From assembly GCA_020809705.1 (NCBI GenBank), contig CP085834.1:124001-188000 (forward strand): a DNA stretch of 64,000 nucleotides. Direction: 5' to 3'. This DNA is from Calonectria ilicicola (Eukaryota > Ascomycota > Sordariomycetes > Hypocreales > Nectriaceae). Shown one piece after another: positions 11,581 to 24,241 of this stretch (positions within the stretch are counted from its first letter, which is position 1; each line of letters opens with the position of its first letter). A program made the position numbers and the translations under genes. The notes under the pieces are model-generated. The model saw only the letters and a program-made list of their open reading frames with translations, did no database searches and was not told the DNA's origin.

Positions 11581-13257
11581 TTATTCCCACAAATGCCTAA
11601 CAACTCCGTAAATCTTCCAGTGAATACCATGTTTGATATCTTTCTCGGGTTCATTGTCTTGAGAATATTCCATGCTTTCAAAAACTTCTAGCCCTGTTTT
11701 TAAATCGACCTCTAGGGGATTAACGGCCCATGGATCACTCCAGTGCGTAATACGGTGCGCCGCATAAATAACCAGAAAAATAGGGGCACCAATATACGCC
11801 GTGAGAAATTGAGTGACAGACCAGTGCCCAGGGAAGAAGACAGTGAATCCGTTTAGTAATAGAAGGATAGTGAAAAATGCCATGCAAACCCACGCCAGGT
11901 ATGGTTGAAAAGGTGATTTGTAAGGCAAATTTCTTACACCTTGAGCATCGCATGCTTTCCGGAATCGAATCAAGACAATACAACAACAAATCCAGGAATT
12001 AAAACCAGCAGTATTTGTCAAATTGACAAACCAATTAAAAACAGTGCTGGTTGAGTTTCCCACATTCAGATACGCGAATGGGGCAAATAGCGAACTAGTC
12101 AGGACTGCGTACATTGGAACGCCGTACTTGTTGCAGCGCGCAAAGATCGCTGGTGCGTTGTTAGTCTTTGCCATAGAATATAGCGAGCGGCTTGACATGT
12201 ATAAAAATGAATTTCCGGAAGACCAGGCTGAGATAATGATACCAGCATTTATAACAGAATCCAGGCCGATAATTCCGGCTTCTTTAATGGCAATGACCCA
12301 GGGTGATGCAGCGGCGCCATAACCTCCATCTGTTAGACCAGGAGCATCACTGCGACAAATAACGCTAATGGCCAGGGACCCCAAAGAGTAAAATATTATC
12401 AGCCTCCACGCAAAGTTCTTTGCCGCAATAGGCAAATTTTTTCGTGGCTTCTGCATCTCGCCGCCAGTAACGGTAATAAGCTCCGGCCCAAATGTAAAGG
12501 CAAAAGAAGAAAAAACAATCGCGTAGACGAAAGCGGTCAATCTTCCTCTAGCGCCGCCAACAAGATATTCGTTCATCGGTCGTGGATTCTTCCAATAGGA
12601 AAACCCGAGTCGGTCTCCATTTGGGCCTCCCCCAAGACAAAGCACGACAGCAAGTACTAGCAAGCCAAGAATCATGATGACTTTAATTGATGCAAACCAA
12701 AATTCGGTCTCGGCATAAATCCGGACAGGTGCCATGTTTAATAAGATGATGACAACCATAATGATCGTGATCCAGACAGTAATCGGCACTGGACTTCCCC
12801 AATAGTTAATAACGAGGGCAGCTGCAGTGATCTCATATGCTACCAGGATACCAAATGAATACCAATATAGCCAGCCCATAGCAAATCCAAGACTTCGCGA
12901 TACATATCGTGTAGCATGGAAGGCCATTGAGCATCCTGGGAGCGGTAGATAAGAAGCAACTTCTGCCACGCTCAAAACTATACCGTACACAAAGAAACAG
13001 ATTGTTGAATAAGCCATAAAAAGATTGGCTGGGCCTGAAACGGCGAGTGCTTGGCCAGCGCCGACAAATAAAGCAGTGCCGATAGTTCCTCCGAGTGCAA
13101 TCATTTGTGAGTGGCGCGATTTGATATGCCTCTGTGTCTCCGTATGCAAACCCGCAGCCTCGAATTGACCGAGCTCGCAAGATTCGGTACGTGCAATATC
13201 TGCAGACGGGGGTCGCTTCTCATGACCCATGTCTTTGGAAGGGGTCAAGCCCGACAT
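11581..13257 (-). CDS. Amino-acid permease (AAT/APC family)
   Basis: Single-exon gene of 558 residues encoding a plasma-membrane amino-acid transporter with about 12 membrane helices. The N-terminal cytosolic tail of about 45 residues is followed by RHSQMIALGGTIGTALFVGAG, the first-helix motif of fungal AAT permeases. Other family marks are FTFGPELITVTGGEMQKPRKNLP in the central part and SAWSSGNSFLYMSSRSLYSMA before helix 8. The tail GIHWKIYGVVRHLWE closes the protein. The start ATG at 13257 is the first in frame and gives the usual length. The substrate cannot be read from sequence. It is convergent with the D-amino-acid oxidase, which may point to amino-acid catabolism. Confidence 0.93.
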   Translation of the reverse strand: MSGLTPSKDMGHEKRPPSADIARTESCELGQFEAAGLHTETQRHIKSRHSQMIALGGTIGTALFVGAGQALAVSGPANLFMAYSTICFFVYGIVLSVAEVASYLPLPGCSMAFHATRYVSRSLGFAMGWLYWYSFGILVAYEITAAALVINYWGSPVPITVWITIIMVVIILLNMAPVRIYAETEFWFASIKVIMILGLLVLAVVLCLGGGPNGDRLGFSYWKNPRPMNEYLVGGARGRLTAFVYAIVFSSFAFTFGPELITVTGGEMQKPRKNLPIAAKNFAWRLIIFYSLGSLAISVICRSDAPGLTDGGYGAAASPWVIAIKEAGIIGLDSVINAGIIISAWSSGNSFLYMSSRSLYSMAKTNNAPAIFARCNKYGVPMYAVLTSSLFAPFAYLNVGNSTSTVFNWFVNLTNTAGFNSWICCCIVLIRFRKACDAQGVRNLPYKSPFQPYLAWVCMAFFTILLLLNGFTVFFPGHWSVTQFLTAYIGAPIFLVIYAAHRITHWSDPWAVNPLEVDLKTGLEVFESMEYSQDNEPEKDIKHGIHWKIYGVVRHLWE

Positions 13258-15148
13258 GATACGTTCCTCAGATTGGTGATAGGTGATTTCAATAAGGCGA
13301 ATTGGATGAAATTGGGTGACCCTTCATGCCGTGAAATGGATGGCCTTCGTGTCATGGGTAACTTCAGTTTTAGGATCGGGAGCTACAGAGTTTATAAAGC
13401 TCATTGTTGGGATCACAGGCATGTGCCCTGTCCTCGTCTAGCATCTCATGTATGCTGGCTCAACTCCTAGGTAGCTCATGTTCCAGGCGAAACTAGCCTC
13501 ATTCGGTTGATAGCAAGTTCTGGCCGGAAATTCACTATCGGCAAACCTTATCAAGCGGCCATGAAATGTTTTAGTAGTGGGACGACATCAGACCCATGGT
13601 GCCGTGATTCCTCTTCCAAGTGCGGGGTAAAAGCCGAAGAATGCTTGGGTAGTATTTGATTGGGTGGTCAGGAGCGTCATCCATGTATTCACAGATTTCA
13701 CAGTGTCGATCAATCATGGGTGGAGCATCGGATTGAATCAGCATTGGTCACAGTATTAGACCTTTTAAGAAAAATCTGTTAATTAATGCAATAATCCGTG
13801 AAGTTTACACATACGAAATCTTCGGATCTATTTCATACGAATTGAGACATTCCTGGTCCAGCGAATCAAATAGTCACCAAGGGTTGCGGATCCTGACATT
13901 CACAGCAGCCTTTTACCTTATCTCTCAAGGGCCCCTGGTCTCACATGGTTACAAGGGGCCGACACATTGGATGGCACCATCACCAGAAGGCATACCATAC
14001 AATCCTCGCAATATTGTCCGCCTCTACTTCTTTATGCTATTTCCCAACTTCCTGGTGAGTAACTAAATATCACGTAAATGAAATAAATAAGAAAAATGGT
14101 ATTGATATAATCTTTCTGTTTATTTTTATTTAATGCCTATCGTGTCAGGGTTTAGAGCAGTTGAGTTTTGTGGTGCTCAAAGTGGAGAAGTTACAAGGGC
14201 CCAGCCATTGAAGGGTACATTGCATGCGGCCGATAACGTGTGTGGGGCTCCTAGGCTTATCATCATGGACTCTTTGAAGAGTTTATTCCGTATATGGGGA
14301 GATAATGAATTGCCCATGTAAAAATACGTACCTACCGACTGTCGTAAATTGGACACAAGTTTATTGTAGAATAGAGAATTATGCATTGGTCTATCCCCGC
14401 CTTCGATCACCCTATAGCTCGCTTTGTACAAGTTTTCTTCCCTAAATGATATTTATTCGACCATATCAAAGGTTAATAGGCACTGAATGCAGAGCTTGAC
14501 TGGTTGGATTGAACCATGATAATAGGATTGGTGTACAATTACGCAAAGTACACAATCTCAAGAGCAAATTTGCTAGGATTGGTCTTAATATAAATTCCTT
14601 CTGATAACAAGATTATCTATTACATGAGATGAATAACGAAATGTCTTTGACAAAAAGCAGCGTCCATACCAACCTTTTCGTTAAAACTGGGGCATTATAG
14701 CAATCGAGGATCACCATTTGTCGAAAGGATTGGAACAGGGGTTCGCCACGGCCTTTGCGGAAAACTTGTCAAGATCTTTCCCGCGGGAAACTATTCACGC
14801 ACACCTGCACACGGAAAAACTCCACACTGTACTCACAAACTAGGATGTTTACCACGGACGCCCTTCCCTTGCCCCGGAATACGAAAATCTTTACAATTCG
14901 AAAAAAGAAATGAAGATAGAGTTGGGGAATCCCCTCAATCCCGCGGCAATGATCACATTTGGGATGGCCGACATATTACCAGTCAGACGAGGGGTTTTTG
15001 TTTTTGCAAACATCTCTCGTGTGCCTGATAAGTTGAGATTCGTTCTTATAAAAACCTCCTAGATTGCAATAGACGAGACATTGGCAACCAAGAAATTACG
15101 AATTCATTCTCAGGACTTGCAATTTTACTCAGCTTCCAACATTTCAAA
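13258..15148. promoter_or_regulatory. 1.9-kb intergenic region; promoters of permease and PLP-enzyme genes
   Basis: No gene is recognised. Frames at 13842..14066 and 14133..14321 have no family resemblance. Near the right end, 15012..15021 reads ATCTCTCGTG, one mismatch from the published HC-toxin 'tox-box' ATCTCNCGNA, and TATAAAAA lies at 15047..15054, about 100 bp before the ATG. Confidence 0.45.
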
Positions 15149-16436
15149 ATGACTCTTCCAATTCCCACTACGGAGACAGTTTTCTCGCCGGCCATCAAAG
15201 CGAAATGGGCTGCTGCAGCAGATAAGGCGTCACGAGACTTTCGCTCTGACGTAGTGACTGTTCCAACTGAGGATATGATGAAGGTATAAACCTATACAAA
15301 TATCATCCTCAATCGATCATTTTCTAATCACGGCCATCTTAGGCAATATTAGAAGCGTCAGTCAATGATGACATTTATGATGTGGAAGGTGATCCTTCTG
15401 TGAAGGCCTTGGAGGCCAGGCTTATGGAGTTGACTGGCAAAGAAGCAGCTCTTTGGACGGTTTCTGGAACCCAGGGAAACCAAATATGCCTTCGCACTCA
15501 TCTCATTCAACCTCCTCACACCGTTCTTCTCGACCACCGTGCTCATGTCCACTGTTGGGAATCTGGCGCTCTGCCCGTCATGTCTCAAGCATCTGTTACG
15601 ACAGTGCATCCCAAGAACGGCGTGCATTTGACTTTAGAGGATGTCAAGCCCAACATCATTGCAGATGGAAACAGTGAGTATAGTCTTTAGATATTCTTTT
15701 ACACCCTTTCTCTAACTAGCTGTAATCTATAGTTCACTTCCCGCCTACACGTGTTGTGGCTCTGGAGAACACCCTCAGTGGCACCATTCTACCTCTCGCA
15801 GATGCCAAGGCCATCTCCAACTACGTCCGATCATTTCCTGTTCCTGAAGGCCAGAAACCCATCGCTATGCACCTTGACGCTGCTCGTGTCTTTGATGGTG
15901 TTATTGGCGAAGGAGTTGATCTCAAAGAATATGCTGCTTGCTTTGATAGCATGTCCATCTGCCTTGCCAAAGGTATTGGTGCTCCTATTGGTAGTGTCAT
16001 ACTTGGGACCAAGCAATTTATTGAGCGTGCAAAATGGTTCCGAAAGATGTTTGGGGGCGGTACCCGACAGCCTGGTATGATGGCATCTGCAGCTCATGTG
16101 GCTCTTGATTATACCCTCCCCCGAATGGCAAAGGTTCACGCCTTGACGAAGGCTACAGGAGCCAGGATTGAGGAACTTGGATACAAATTTGCACTGCCCG
16201 TTCAGACCAATATGGTTCTTTTGGATTTGGATGTGGTTGGAATCCCCCCTGCTGCATTCGTGGATTATTGTGCCGAGCAGAGCGTGGCTGTTTTTCCCAA
16301 CGGAAGACTTGTTTTCCACCATCAAACTTCCTTTGATGGTACCGAGCGACTCGTTACTGCTTTGAAAAAGCTCATGGATGACAAGAAGAGCGGTGTTGCT
16401 CTCAGCAACGTCGAGGTACACGGAGGTTATTCTTGA
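15149..16436 (+). CDS. PLP-dependent threonine aldolase / alanine racemase family enzyme (TOXG-like)
   Basis: Fold-type I PLP enzyme of the beta-eliminating lyase family, which includes low-specificity threonine aldolases and the fungal alanine racemases that make D-Ala for cyclic peptides (TOXG). Exons 15149..15283, 15343..15673 and 15733..16436 give 389 residues. The N-terminal RSDVVTVPTEDMM and DDIYDVEGDPSV, the active-site MHLDAARVF (Asp near residue 204 for the pyridine nitrogen) and SICLAKGIGAPIGSVI (Schiff-base Lys near 235) are all present, as is FGGGTRQPG. Sequence alone cannot separate aldolase from racemase. A near tox-box in the promoter and the D-amino-acid oxidase nearby favour a D-alanine role, but the gene is 12 kb from the core cluster with HET genes between. 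Confidence 0.88.
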
Positions 16437-17017
16437 ATTGATAAGAGAAGCTGCAATAGTGAATTTAAAATATACTATCTGTTTCTACCTCGTGGCCTAG
16501 TCATTGGTTCTCTACCATGCCTACTGAAAATTATGCACTTCGGGGGCAAATCGCGGGATCATTATTTGAGCATCTATTTCTGAGAAGGTAGCCACAAGCA
16601 CAAATTCACCTTTACAAAATGTGACCCCGTCTCCACTTTCACAGCTAATATTTTCAATTTCGCTCCAACAATCATGAATATTTTAGTTTATTGTGTGATG
16701 TGGGCAAAGTCATCAATTGTGCAACATCGTCTCCACAATCATGTTGGTTCTGACCATCGCCAACTGCATGGGTGCCTGGCAGTAAGCAGCCAACACGTAG
16801 TGTCGTAAACATGAAAAAAAATCACTCATCTTCGCAGATTTGACTCAACAGCATGGTTCCAATTCCGAGAACCCTGGGCTCGTTCATAACTTGACGGTGC
16901 ATTCATGCATATTTTATCTTTGATGATAAGAGAGTCAATACACTTCTTTGTTTATTAATCGCTTAGGAAATCTCGTCCTTAGCGCAGCCTGGGGCGGGCA
17001 GGGATTAACAGAACAGG
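16437..17017. other. Intergenic, no gene seen
   Basis: Spacer between the PLP enzyme and the first HET gene. Nothing recognisable on either strand. Confidence 0.45.
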
Positions 17018-19438
17018 ATGTCGGGTGCCGCGAAAGAATGCACAGTGAGGCGTGCTGTCCACACCCAAACTGACCACCATTGCCCACATATTCCGTATGT
17101 GGAATTATGCGAAGTTGTTCAAGTAGTTTTCGAGATTGTATCACATGATCAGGGTTAGGGGCACTCTGATTCTGCGTTCTTTCAGCCAGTCTTTTATTAA
17201 CGGGGTACAGGTTGGGCAGATAAAGGGTCTGTGTCATACACATGGTTTGAAGCAGTCATCGTTCGTCAACATGGCCCATCCAACCAACGGGAAATTGTCA
17301 GAAACCGTCGTGCGAGTGCGGAGCCATTTCGACACACGATTTCATGGAGCAACATACCTACATTGCAAGGTGGAGACTGGGTCCGAGGATTACAAGCAGA
17401 AGATGTGATCCAAGTTATTCCAAAAGCAGCCTACCAGGCTTGGGTAAATTTTACACTGGAATGCCAGATTACAATCAAGTATCACAGCAAAGACGATGCT
17501 CGGAACGAAATAGCCACTCTCCTTGATGGCAACGACACACACTATTGCAAGCGGTTAGCTTCGACGGAACAGCAAATTCGGCTTTTAAATGTATATCCTG
17601 GGAAGCTACATGACCCAATTGCCGGCTTCTTCAGTTACGTCGCTCTCTCAGATACCGACAGTCAAGACACGAACTTCGACGCATTATCTTATTGCTGGGG
17701 AAACCCATCAGATCGAGCAGTCCTATCTCTGGCCAACGACAAGGATGGCGCATGCGCACCATTCTCGGTTACAAAGTCGGTATACGTGGCCATCCGACGT
17801 CTTCGGAGTGATCGAGCACCGCTCAAAATTTGGATCGATGCTGTATGTATCAATCAAAACGATCTTGAGGAGAGATCCGAACAAGTCCAGTTGATGAGTA
17901 AAATTTACTCTTTAGCTGAAACTGTACATATCTGGCTAGGAGAAGGGAGTATTGGTGCGGCAAAATGCATTCCTATTATTCGTGACATATACAACTTCAA
18001 TCACCGACTATGCTTGGGCAGCGAAGAATGTCGATGCCATGGAACTCGACATTCTCTGAAACCGGGCGAGGTTCAAAAACAGGTTGAATTAAGAAATTAT
18101 ATATTCGGAACATTGCGTGGAACACATGAAGTCTTTGAGATGATGGAAACTGACTTTCCAGATGAAATCATTGAACTAGCTGGAGGACCCGGAGCGACAA
18201 ATGTATCCCGACTAATGATGGTACTTTACAACAATCCATGGTTCACCCGCGTTTGGGTCGTGCAAGAAGCAAGTCTTGCTCGCAAGGCCTTGGTTCACTG
18301 TTCTGGAGAGACAATTCCCTGGGGTGAAGTCTTGGCAATGAGTGAATCTTTGAGAAGTCCAAAGCACATGGACTCACATATTCACACTCGACCAGGGATG
18401 GCGAATATATGGCACTCGATTGAGTCATCAAGCAAAGCATTGGCTTTATCAAACTCAGACACATCTATTGATGAAATACCACAATTGCATAACATTTTGG
18501 ATGTCTTCTTACAAGGGCTAGATCTTTATGCAACGGATCCTCGCGATAAACTCTTCGCGCTATTTGCGTTCGGAAAAGAGACAAATAAAACGAACGAGCT
18601 AGATGAACTAGTTCGACCAGATTATACCAAGTCGGTCGAGCTTGTCTTTGCAGACTTTACTCGATGGTGGATTAAAACTCACAAATCTTTATCCATTCTG
18701 TCGGCAATTCATTGGCAAACAAATCGAGAATGGAGACAAATGACAGGGCCAGATGATGGCATTATTTCAGCAACAAGTCCATCTTGGACGTTAGACGCCA
18801 AAGGAAACTCAAAATGGGCGCGGGCGACGCTTGAAGCTCAGTTTAATTTCCGGGCCGCTAGCTATAAAGAGCCGCTGGTAGAGCTTCTTGAGACACCGGA
18901 TCCATTCGTGCTTCAATTGGTTGGCAAAAAGCTGTCGGAAATTTCGTCCATCGAATATTTTCCCGTCGAGAACCTAGTTCAATCTGAAAACAGAATGACG
19001 AATGCAAGTCATATTGCAAATGTCTTTGAGAGAATTCTGGACCCATCTGGATTAAATGGGCATTGGGGTACCCCATTGGTACGAGATGAATCAGAGCGTA
19101 CGATTTCAAGAGCAGTGAATGAGTATATAGTGCACCTAAATTGTCATATGAACGACGAGCAGGATCCGGTTCTACAAGAGCGCCGAGCTATGAACATTCC
19201 GACGTGTCTAAATCGATGCTATTTTATATCATCCGATGGAAAGGGTGGCCTTTGCCCGCATATGGCAAAAGAGGGGGACAATGTTGTCTTGCTGGATGGA
19301 GCAAATGTGCCCTATCTTTTGAGGCCAACAGAGGAAGACGGAGAGTTCGTGTTAATTGGAGAATGCTTTGTTGACGGTATCATGTTTGGAGAAGCCGAGG
19401 CTGCTATCGAGGAGCAACAAGTGTTTAAGTTGGTATAG
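17018..19438 (+). CDS. HET-domain protein 1
   Basis: Heterokaryon-incompatibility-type protein; such proteins trigger cell death after non-self recognition. Two exons, 17018..17153 and 17211..19438, give 787 residues. The short first exon starts MSGAAKECTVRRAV and ends EIVSHDQG, continuing after a 57-bp intron into WADKGSVSYTWFEA; this N-terminal module (about residues 1-140) is often fused to HET or F-box proteins. The HET domain begins near residue 200 with FDALSYCWG and includes WIDAVCINQNDLEERSEQV, MSKIYSLAETVHIWLG and WFTRVWVVQEASLA. The tail FVLIGECFVDGIMFGEA is typical of the family. An apparent GTG start at 17231 is an artefact of the intron. No partner gene is evident. Confidence 0.85.
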
Positions 19439-19953
19439 ATTACTTGTTGGTCTTATTCCACTACAACGACACGTCGATTATGTCTCACACCGTTGAATCA
19501 AGTGAAGAATGTGGTTGATAAGGGCTGTCGCATAAATGGCTCTTCATACCATGTCAAGGATTATGTGGGACATCTAACCGTTCCCGGGTAATTGTGGCGA
19601 CGAGAGGGGGAGGCGTGTTTTAGCGGCTACGGAGCATCGAGGCCATGCACATAATTGTGCCATTAACCAAAACCCCTGCAAAGATGCCTGGGGTCTACTT
19701 GGCCCGCGTCAATAGCTCAATAGGTGACGTAACCTTGATAGAATTGTTGTATTTTTTATTCGTTCGGTTATGGCTGACCGAGGTAATGGATTTATGTGAT
19801 ACCAGCCATTGGTTTGAGATGGGAAATCGATCCACATGCAATTATGAGCCCACCACCTTTAAAACCAACCGTCATTTACTTAACGTTTCATCTATTCTTT
19901 CTTCTCTTGCTTACTATTTTCAAACCTGAAGTAAACCAATTCAAATCCTCATC
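19439..19953. promoter_or_regulatory. Promoter region of the 19.95-kb P450
   Basis: No gene is seen. TGACGTAA lies at 19725..19732, about 220 bp before the P450 ATG, and a pyrimidine-rich stretch precedes the start codon. Confidence 0.4.
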
Positions 19954-21716
19954 ATGGAGATCTTCACAGTAGATCTATATCGCTTCTGGCTACTTCTAAT
20001 TGGTATGTTGTCCTATCTCTTCATCAGGACAATATACCGCCTTTATTTCCATCCTTTGTCGGGGATCCCTGGCCCTAAACTAACAGCTGCGACTCATGCG
20101 TACGAATTCTTTTACACAATAATTCGTCCAGGCACGTTTCTATTCAAAATTGAAGAGATGCACCAGAAATATGGTACCAACCAACAACCATCCTTTCTCA
20201 GCCCAATGACTCAACAGTTCCATAGGTCCGATTGTTCGCATTAACCCGAGAGAAGTCCATATTAACGATGCAACCTTTTATCACGAAATATATTCATCTG
20301 GTAGTCGAAAGCGTGATAAGGATGGTTATGTAGCCATTTTCTCATCTCCCGGTTCCATGCTTTCAAGTATCGATCATGCGCATCACCGTTTTCGACGAGG
20401 CATCTTAAACAGCTTCTTCTCGAAAGCTTCAGTCTTACAACTCTCGGAATTATTTGAAGAGAGAACGCAAAGACTCGTAGAGCGACTGAGAGAATTTCAA
20501 CAAAGTCAATCTGTGGTGCCCTTTCATAACCTCTTCGCTGCCTTGACCTCAGATCTCATCTGTTTATATTCATGCGGCAAACATTGGGGATTCTTAGATG
20601 ACCCAAACCTCCGCAACGATATTCGGGCCGCCAATGAAGAGGCCATCGAGAACATTCATCTCAACCGTTTTCTTCCTTGGATGGCCTATGCGCCACATGT
20701 CGTTTCGCCTCAAACACTAGCACTACTGATGCCTGGAAAATCGACATTGTTCAAGTTTTTGGATTCATTTCTCAGTTATGCTATTGAGATTGCAACCACA
20801 CAGAATTCTTCATCGGATGTCAAGTCAGCTTTAGGGACAAAGGGCAGTATGATCAGAGCAATGGTTGATCCCAGCATCCCAGCAAAGGAGAGAAGTCACA
20901 ACCGAGTGCGGGATGAAATGGCTGCCTTGCTTTCCGCTGGGACAGAAACAACTGCAAGTGCTCTTACTTTCGCCGCCTACCAACTTGGCCGTGACAAGGT
21001 TATTCGCGACAAATTGAGAGCAGAATTGAAACAACTGATGAATTCTTCTGAAAGCAAGCCAACGTGGCCAGAACTCGAAAGGCTGCCCTACATGGTGCGT
21101 TGAGTTCACCTCAGGTTCTTTTTAATAATCTCGCATCGTTAATTCAGGAAACCAGAATGCATTTGTAAACGAGACTTTGCGCCTATCCTACAGCACGATA
21201 GGACGGCTTGCACGAATCGCACCAGCTGAGTCTCTTAGATATCATGATTACATTATCCCACCAGGGGTACGTCTAGTTATTGAGATCTCGCCCACTTTCT
21301 AATCATTTTAATTTACAGACACCAATGAGTTCTTCTACTTACTTTGTCCACCGTGACCCATCGGTTTTCCCCAATCCAGAGACTTTTGATCCCGACAGGT
21401 GGATTCGAGCAGCAGAAAACGGAGAAAACCTCGGTCGGTATCTCACTTCCTTTTCCAAAGGAAGCCGAACTTGCATTGCAATGAAGTATGTAAACCCTAT
21501 TAATGAAATTCTTTCGTAGCAATTCAATTGACAAGTGACGGTAGCTTTGCCCAAATGGAAATATTTTTAGTTATTGCGCAATTTGCACGATGGTTTAATG
21601 TGCAACTATGCGAGACTGATCCAGAAGACATGCGCGTTACTCGGGAAATGTTTGTTCCAAGGACTAAACGAGGTGGCTTTGAAGTTTTTGGCAAAATCAC
21701 CTCAACAGATGTTTGA
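19954..21716 (+). CDS. Cytochrome P450 (trichodiene oxygenase-like group)
   Basis: Membrane-anchored P450 monooxygenase of 512 residues in five exons: 19954..20173, 20226..21094, 21156..21266, 21319..21485 and 21545..21716. One N-terminal membrane helix is followed by the hinge FHPLSGIPGPKL. The I-helix is LLSAGTETTASAL, the K-helix Glu-x-x-Arg is NETLRLS, and the meander is FDPDRW. The heme loop is FSKGSRTCIAM, with Ala instead of the usual Gly two residues after the Cys ligand, a tolerated variant. Phases agree at every junction, so the gene looks intact. It lies between two HET genes, 8.6 kb from the cluster regulator. A TGACGTAA element upstream is shared with some cluster genes, but membership in the cluster is uncertain. 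Confidence 0.9.
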
Positions 21717-21856
21717 TCTTGTTCGTCACTTCTCCAAGTCATTTGGACAGAATACCGTGCGCAGTGAATATCAGCGACAAAAATGAGCCTTTCCTTATAA
21801 CTTATATCTAAATTGTTACTTGACGGGCCTGTACGGAAATAAAAATAACAAATCAA

Positions 21857-24241
21857 TCACACCAATACAATATCCTCCTCATCCTCAAAATTGAACGGGT
21901 TTTCCACCTCCTTTATACCATCTCTCGGTCTCGTTGTAAACAGAAAAACCCCGACCCGTCGCCAGCATCCTTTCTCATTCGAGGGCACCACAACTAATCC
22001 AGCGTATTGCCATCCAGGGTTCATTCCGATTCGTTTCGAGCTCACCTCATCATACTTGATTTCCTTTCCACGATGTAACGCGGAGGCACAAAAATAAGTC
22101 AAAACCATGCATGTCCCTGTGGGAGGCTCTGACATTGGCAGCAGTCCGCGATCATCATGACAATAATCCATGGCTTCTCGGGAATCTTGCCAACCCGCGT
22201 CGCCCAGTACGTAGCGACCCCGTGGAAGAACTCGAAGAACCTCTTCGTCCCACAATAATGTGCAAGGAATCTTTGGTGCCCTCAATGTAATAGATAGACC
22301 CTTGAAATCATAGAGAAGGGAGTTAGGATCAGATGTCAGTTTTGGATGATGGAACGACATGATTCGAGCCTTATATATCGCAAACGATGATTGGGCGTAC
22401 AAACATAAGCATATTCGAAAGCCTACCGCATCAACCTGCGCCACCTCTACATCAGGTATTGTTGGTATCGAGTACCAGGACCAATTGGGAGCGGCAACTT
22501 GCATCTTCTTCTTTCGAAGGCAAAAGTCCTGAAGGAGAGAGCTTGCATTATGCCAGGGAGGCTCGATATGCCAAAGAAGCCCCAGTTCCGCAAATTCTCT
22601 CCAGATACCAGCCAGGTACAAATAATTGGTCTGCAGCTGAATTGCTCTAGCAACGCCCGCAAAGGCCATGATGCGATCTTTTTCGTACGTCAGGTTTCCC
22701 AGCCGGTATGCCTGAACGAGGGAGAACCACTGCTCTATTAAAGTCCTGTCCATGTGAGACTCGGACTGGGTGCCCACAGAGAAGACGGAGTAAAACTCGG
22801 CTTTGCTACCTTCGCTCATGATGACAGGGCCATAAAACTCGTCGTCAACAACTTCGCAGCATTCCCAATAAAGAATGTCGGATCCGTAATAGATGTTGCG
22901 GGAACACAGCAGGCGTTCTTGAAAGACCCATGCCCGAGATAATAGCGGCCAGCTCCCCTTATATGCATTCGCTGACCAATGCCTTCTGAGTTGGGATTCA
23001 TTCTGTTGGACCACCAGCGGTGGTCTCAAATTTGCTTCAAGATTTGAAGAATTTGGGGATATTCGGCAAGGTAAGCTAATCCTAGGATCACGGAGATACT
23101 GCTTTGTAGAGCCACCTGATGGCGGATAAACGTATGATATGTTGCAGCTCGTTCTTCCGTATACATCTGACATCTTGCGAGCCTCCTTCTTCCAGTCCTC
23201 CGCCGAATCTTGGATGATGCAGAGCGAGTCTATCCAGACATACCGAAATCCCAAAGCTTTCGTGATCCGGATAGCCTCTAGGTATTTGGTGGGAAGCAAT
23301 TTCTCTGGTATCTCGACTTCAAAATCGCCTAGAACCCCCTGTGTCAATCGAAGGCAGGCGCTTGGGTCTGGACCCCACATATGGCTAAGTGTAGTATACT
23401 CAAGCTGATCATTGTCTCTAATATCACATTTCAGTTTGATCTTATCTCCCTGCAGGTCGACTAGTCGCGAGGGTAACTTCTGAGCTGGTGCAACTAACTG
23501 AGGAAATCCAATGCACTTTTTGTGGCCTTTGATGCATCCTTGATACCTGTCCTGGATATAAGAAAGTTTCATCTCGTGTTTTGAGGACACAGGCTCAGGC
23601 GTGTCCTTGAGTGATACCTGGTTGACATTTGGATCTAGACTCCGTGTCAGCAAGGCTCTGGATTTTCAGTTCTTAATCTATACCGACTGGATGGTAGGTA
23701 TATGTACAATCTGCTCAAAGATAATTTTCGATAAGCCTGAATGGCGGAGATCCACATTTCGACGACTCCAAGCTCCCCACTGCTCAACATTTAGAACACA
23801 CACTATCATACCAAACAGACAATTTTGGGGTAACTACATAAGCGGAGGCAGAAGAGCCTGCCAACCAGCCTTTAATAAAGGCAATATACCCACATTCCGA
23901 TCCTTCACGGACGGGTTCCGCGCTCGCAGGCAAATAACAACTTCACCCGTAGAGAGGATTGGCTTGCTTGGATCCATCATATAGCCTCCAGCATGATGCC
24001 ACAGTAGAGCGCAAAGGTGGCAGCCCGCAAGGTAGCCAGACTTCAATTTATCGCTCGAGCCAAAATGGTAGCTTTCTTCCGTGCCATGCCTTGGATATTT
24101 GCGTTGGTAAAAACCAGAAAGCATGCAGGATTCGTCTCGGAAGTGCGTGCATTGAGTACAAAGTTGATGCAGACCAAGCACCGTGTCCTCGGCTATTTGA
24201 TGTTCGTAACGAACACTGGTGTTTTGTACGACTCTAAACAT
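21857..24241 (-). CDS. HET-domain protein 2
   Basis: Second heterokaryon-incompatibility-type protein, 766 residues, in three minus-strand exons: 24241..23838, 23779..23684 and 23657..21857. The two introns (58 and 26 bp as drawn) keep frame; the second is unusually short for a fungal intron, so that junction may need revision. The N-terminal part has a Cys-rich segment LHQLCTQCTHF and GCHLCALLW typical of this subfamily. The HET domain starts near residue 250 with YTTLSHMWG and includes YVWIDSLCIIQDS, WKKEARKMSDVYG and SRAWVFQERLL. It is a different subfamily from the HET gene 2.4 kb to the left, so not a recent tandem copy. The start ATG is the one nearest the Cys-rich segment; longer starts are possible. 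Confidence 0.78.

Noticed and set aside
13842..14321. Two short frames between permease and PLP-enzyme genes
   Set aside because: No family resemblance and no plausible exons around them.
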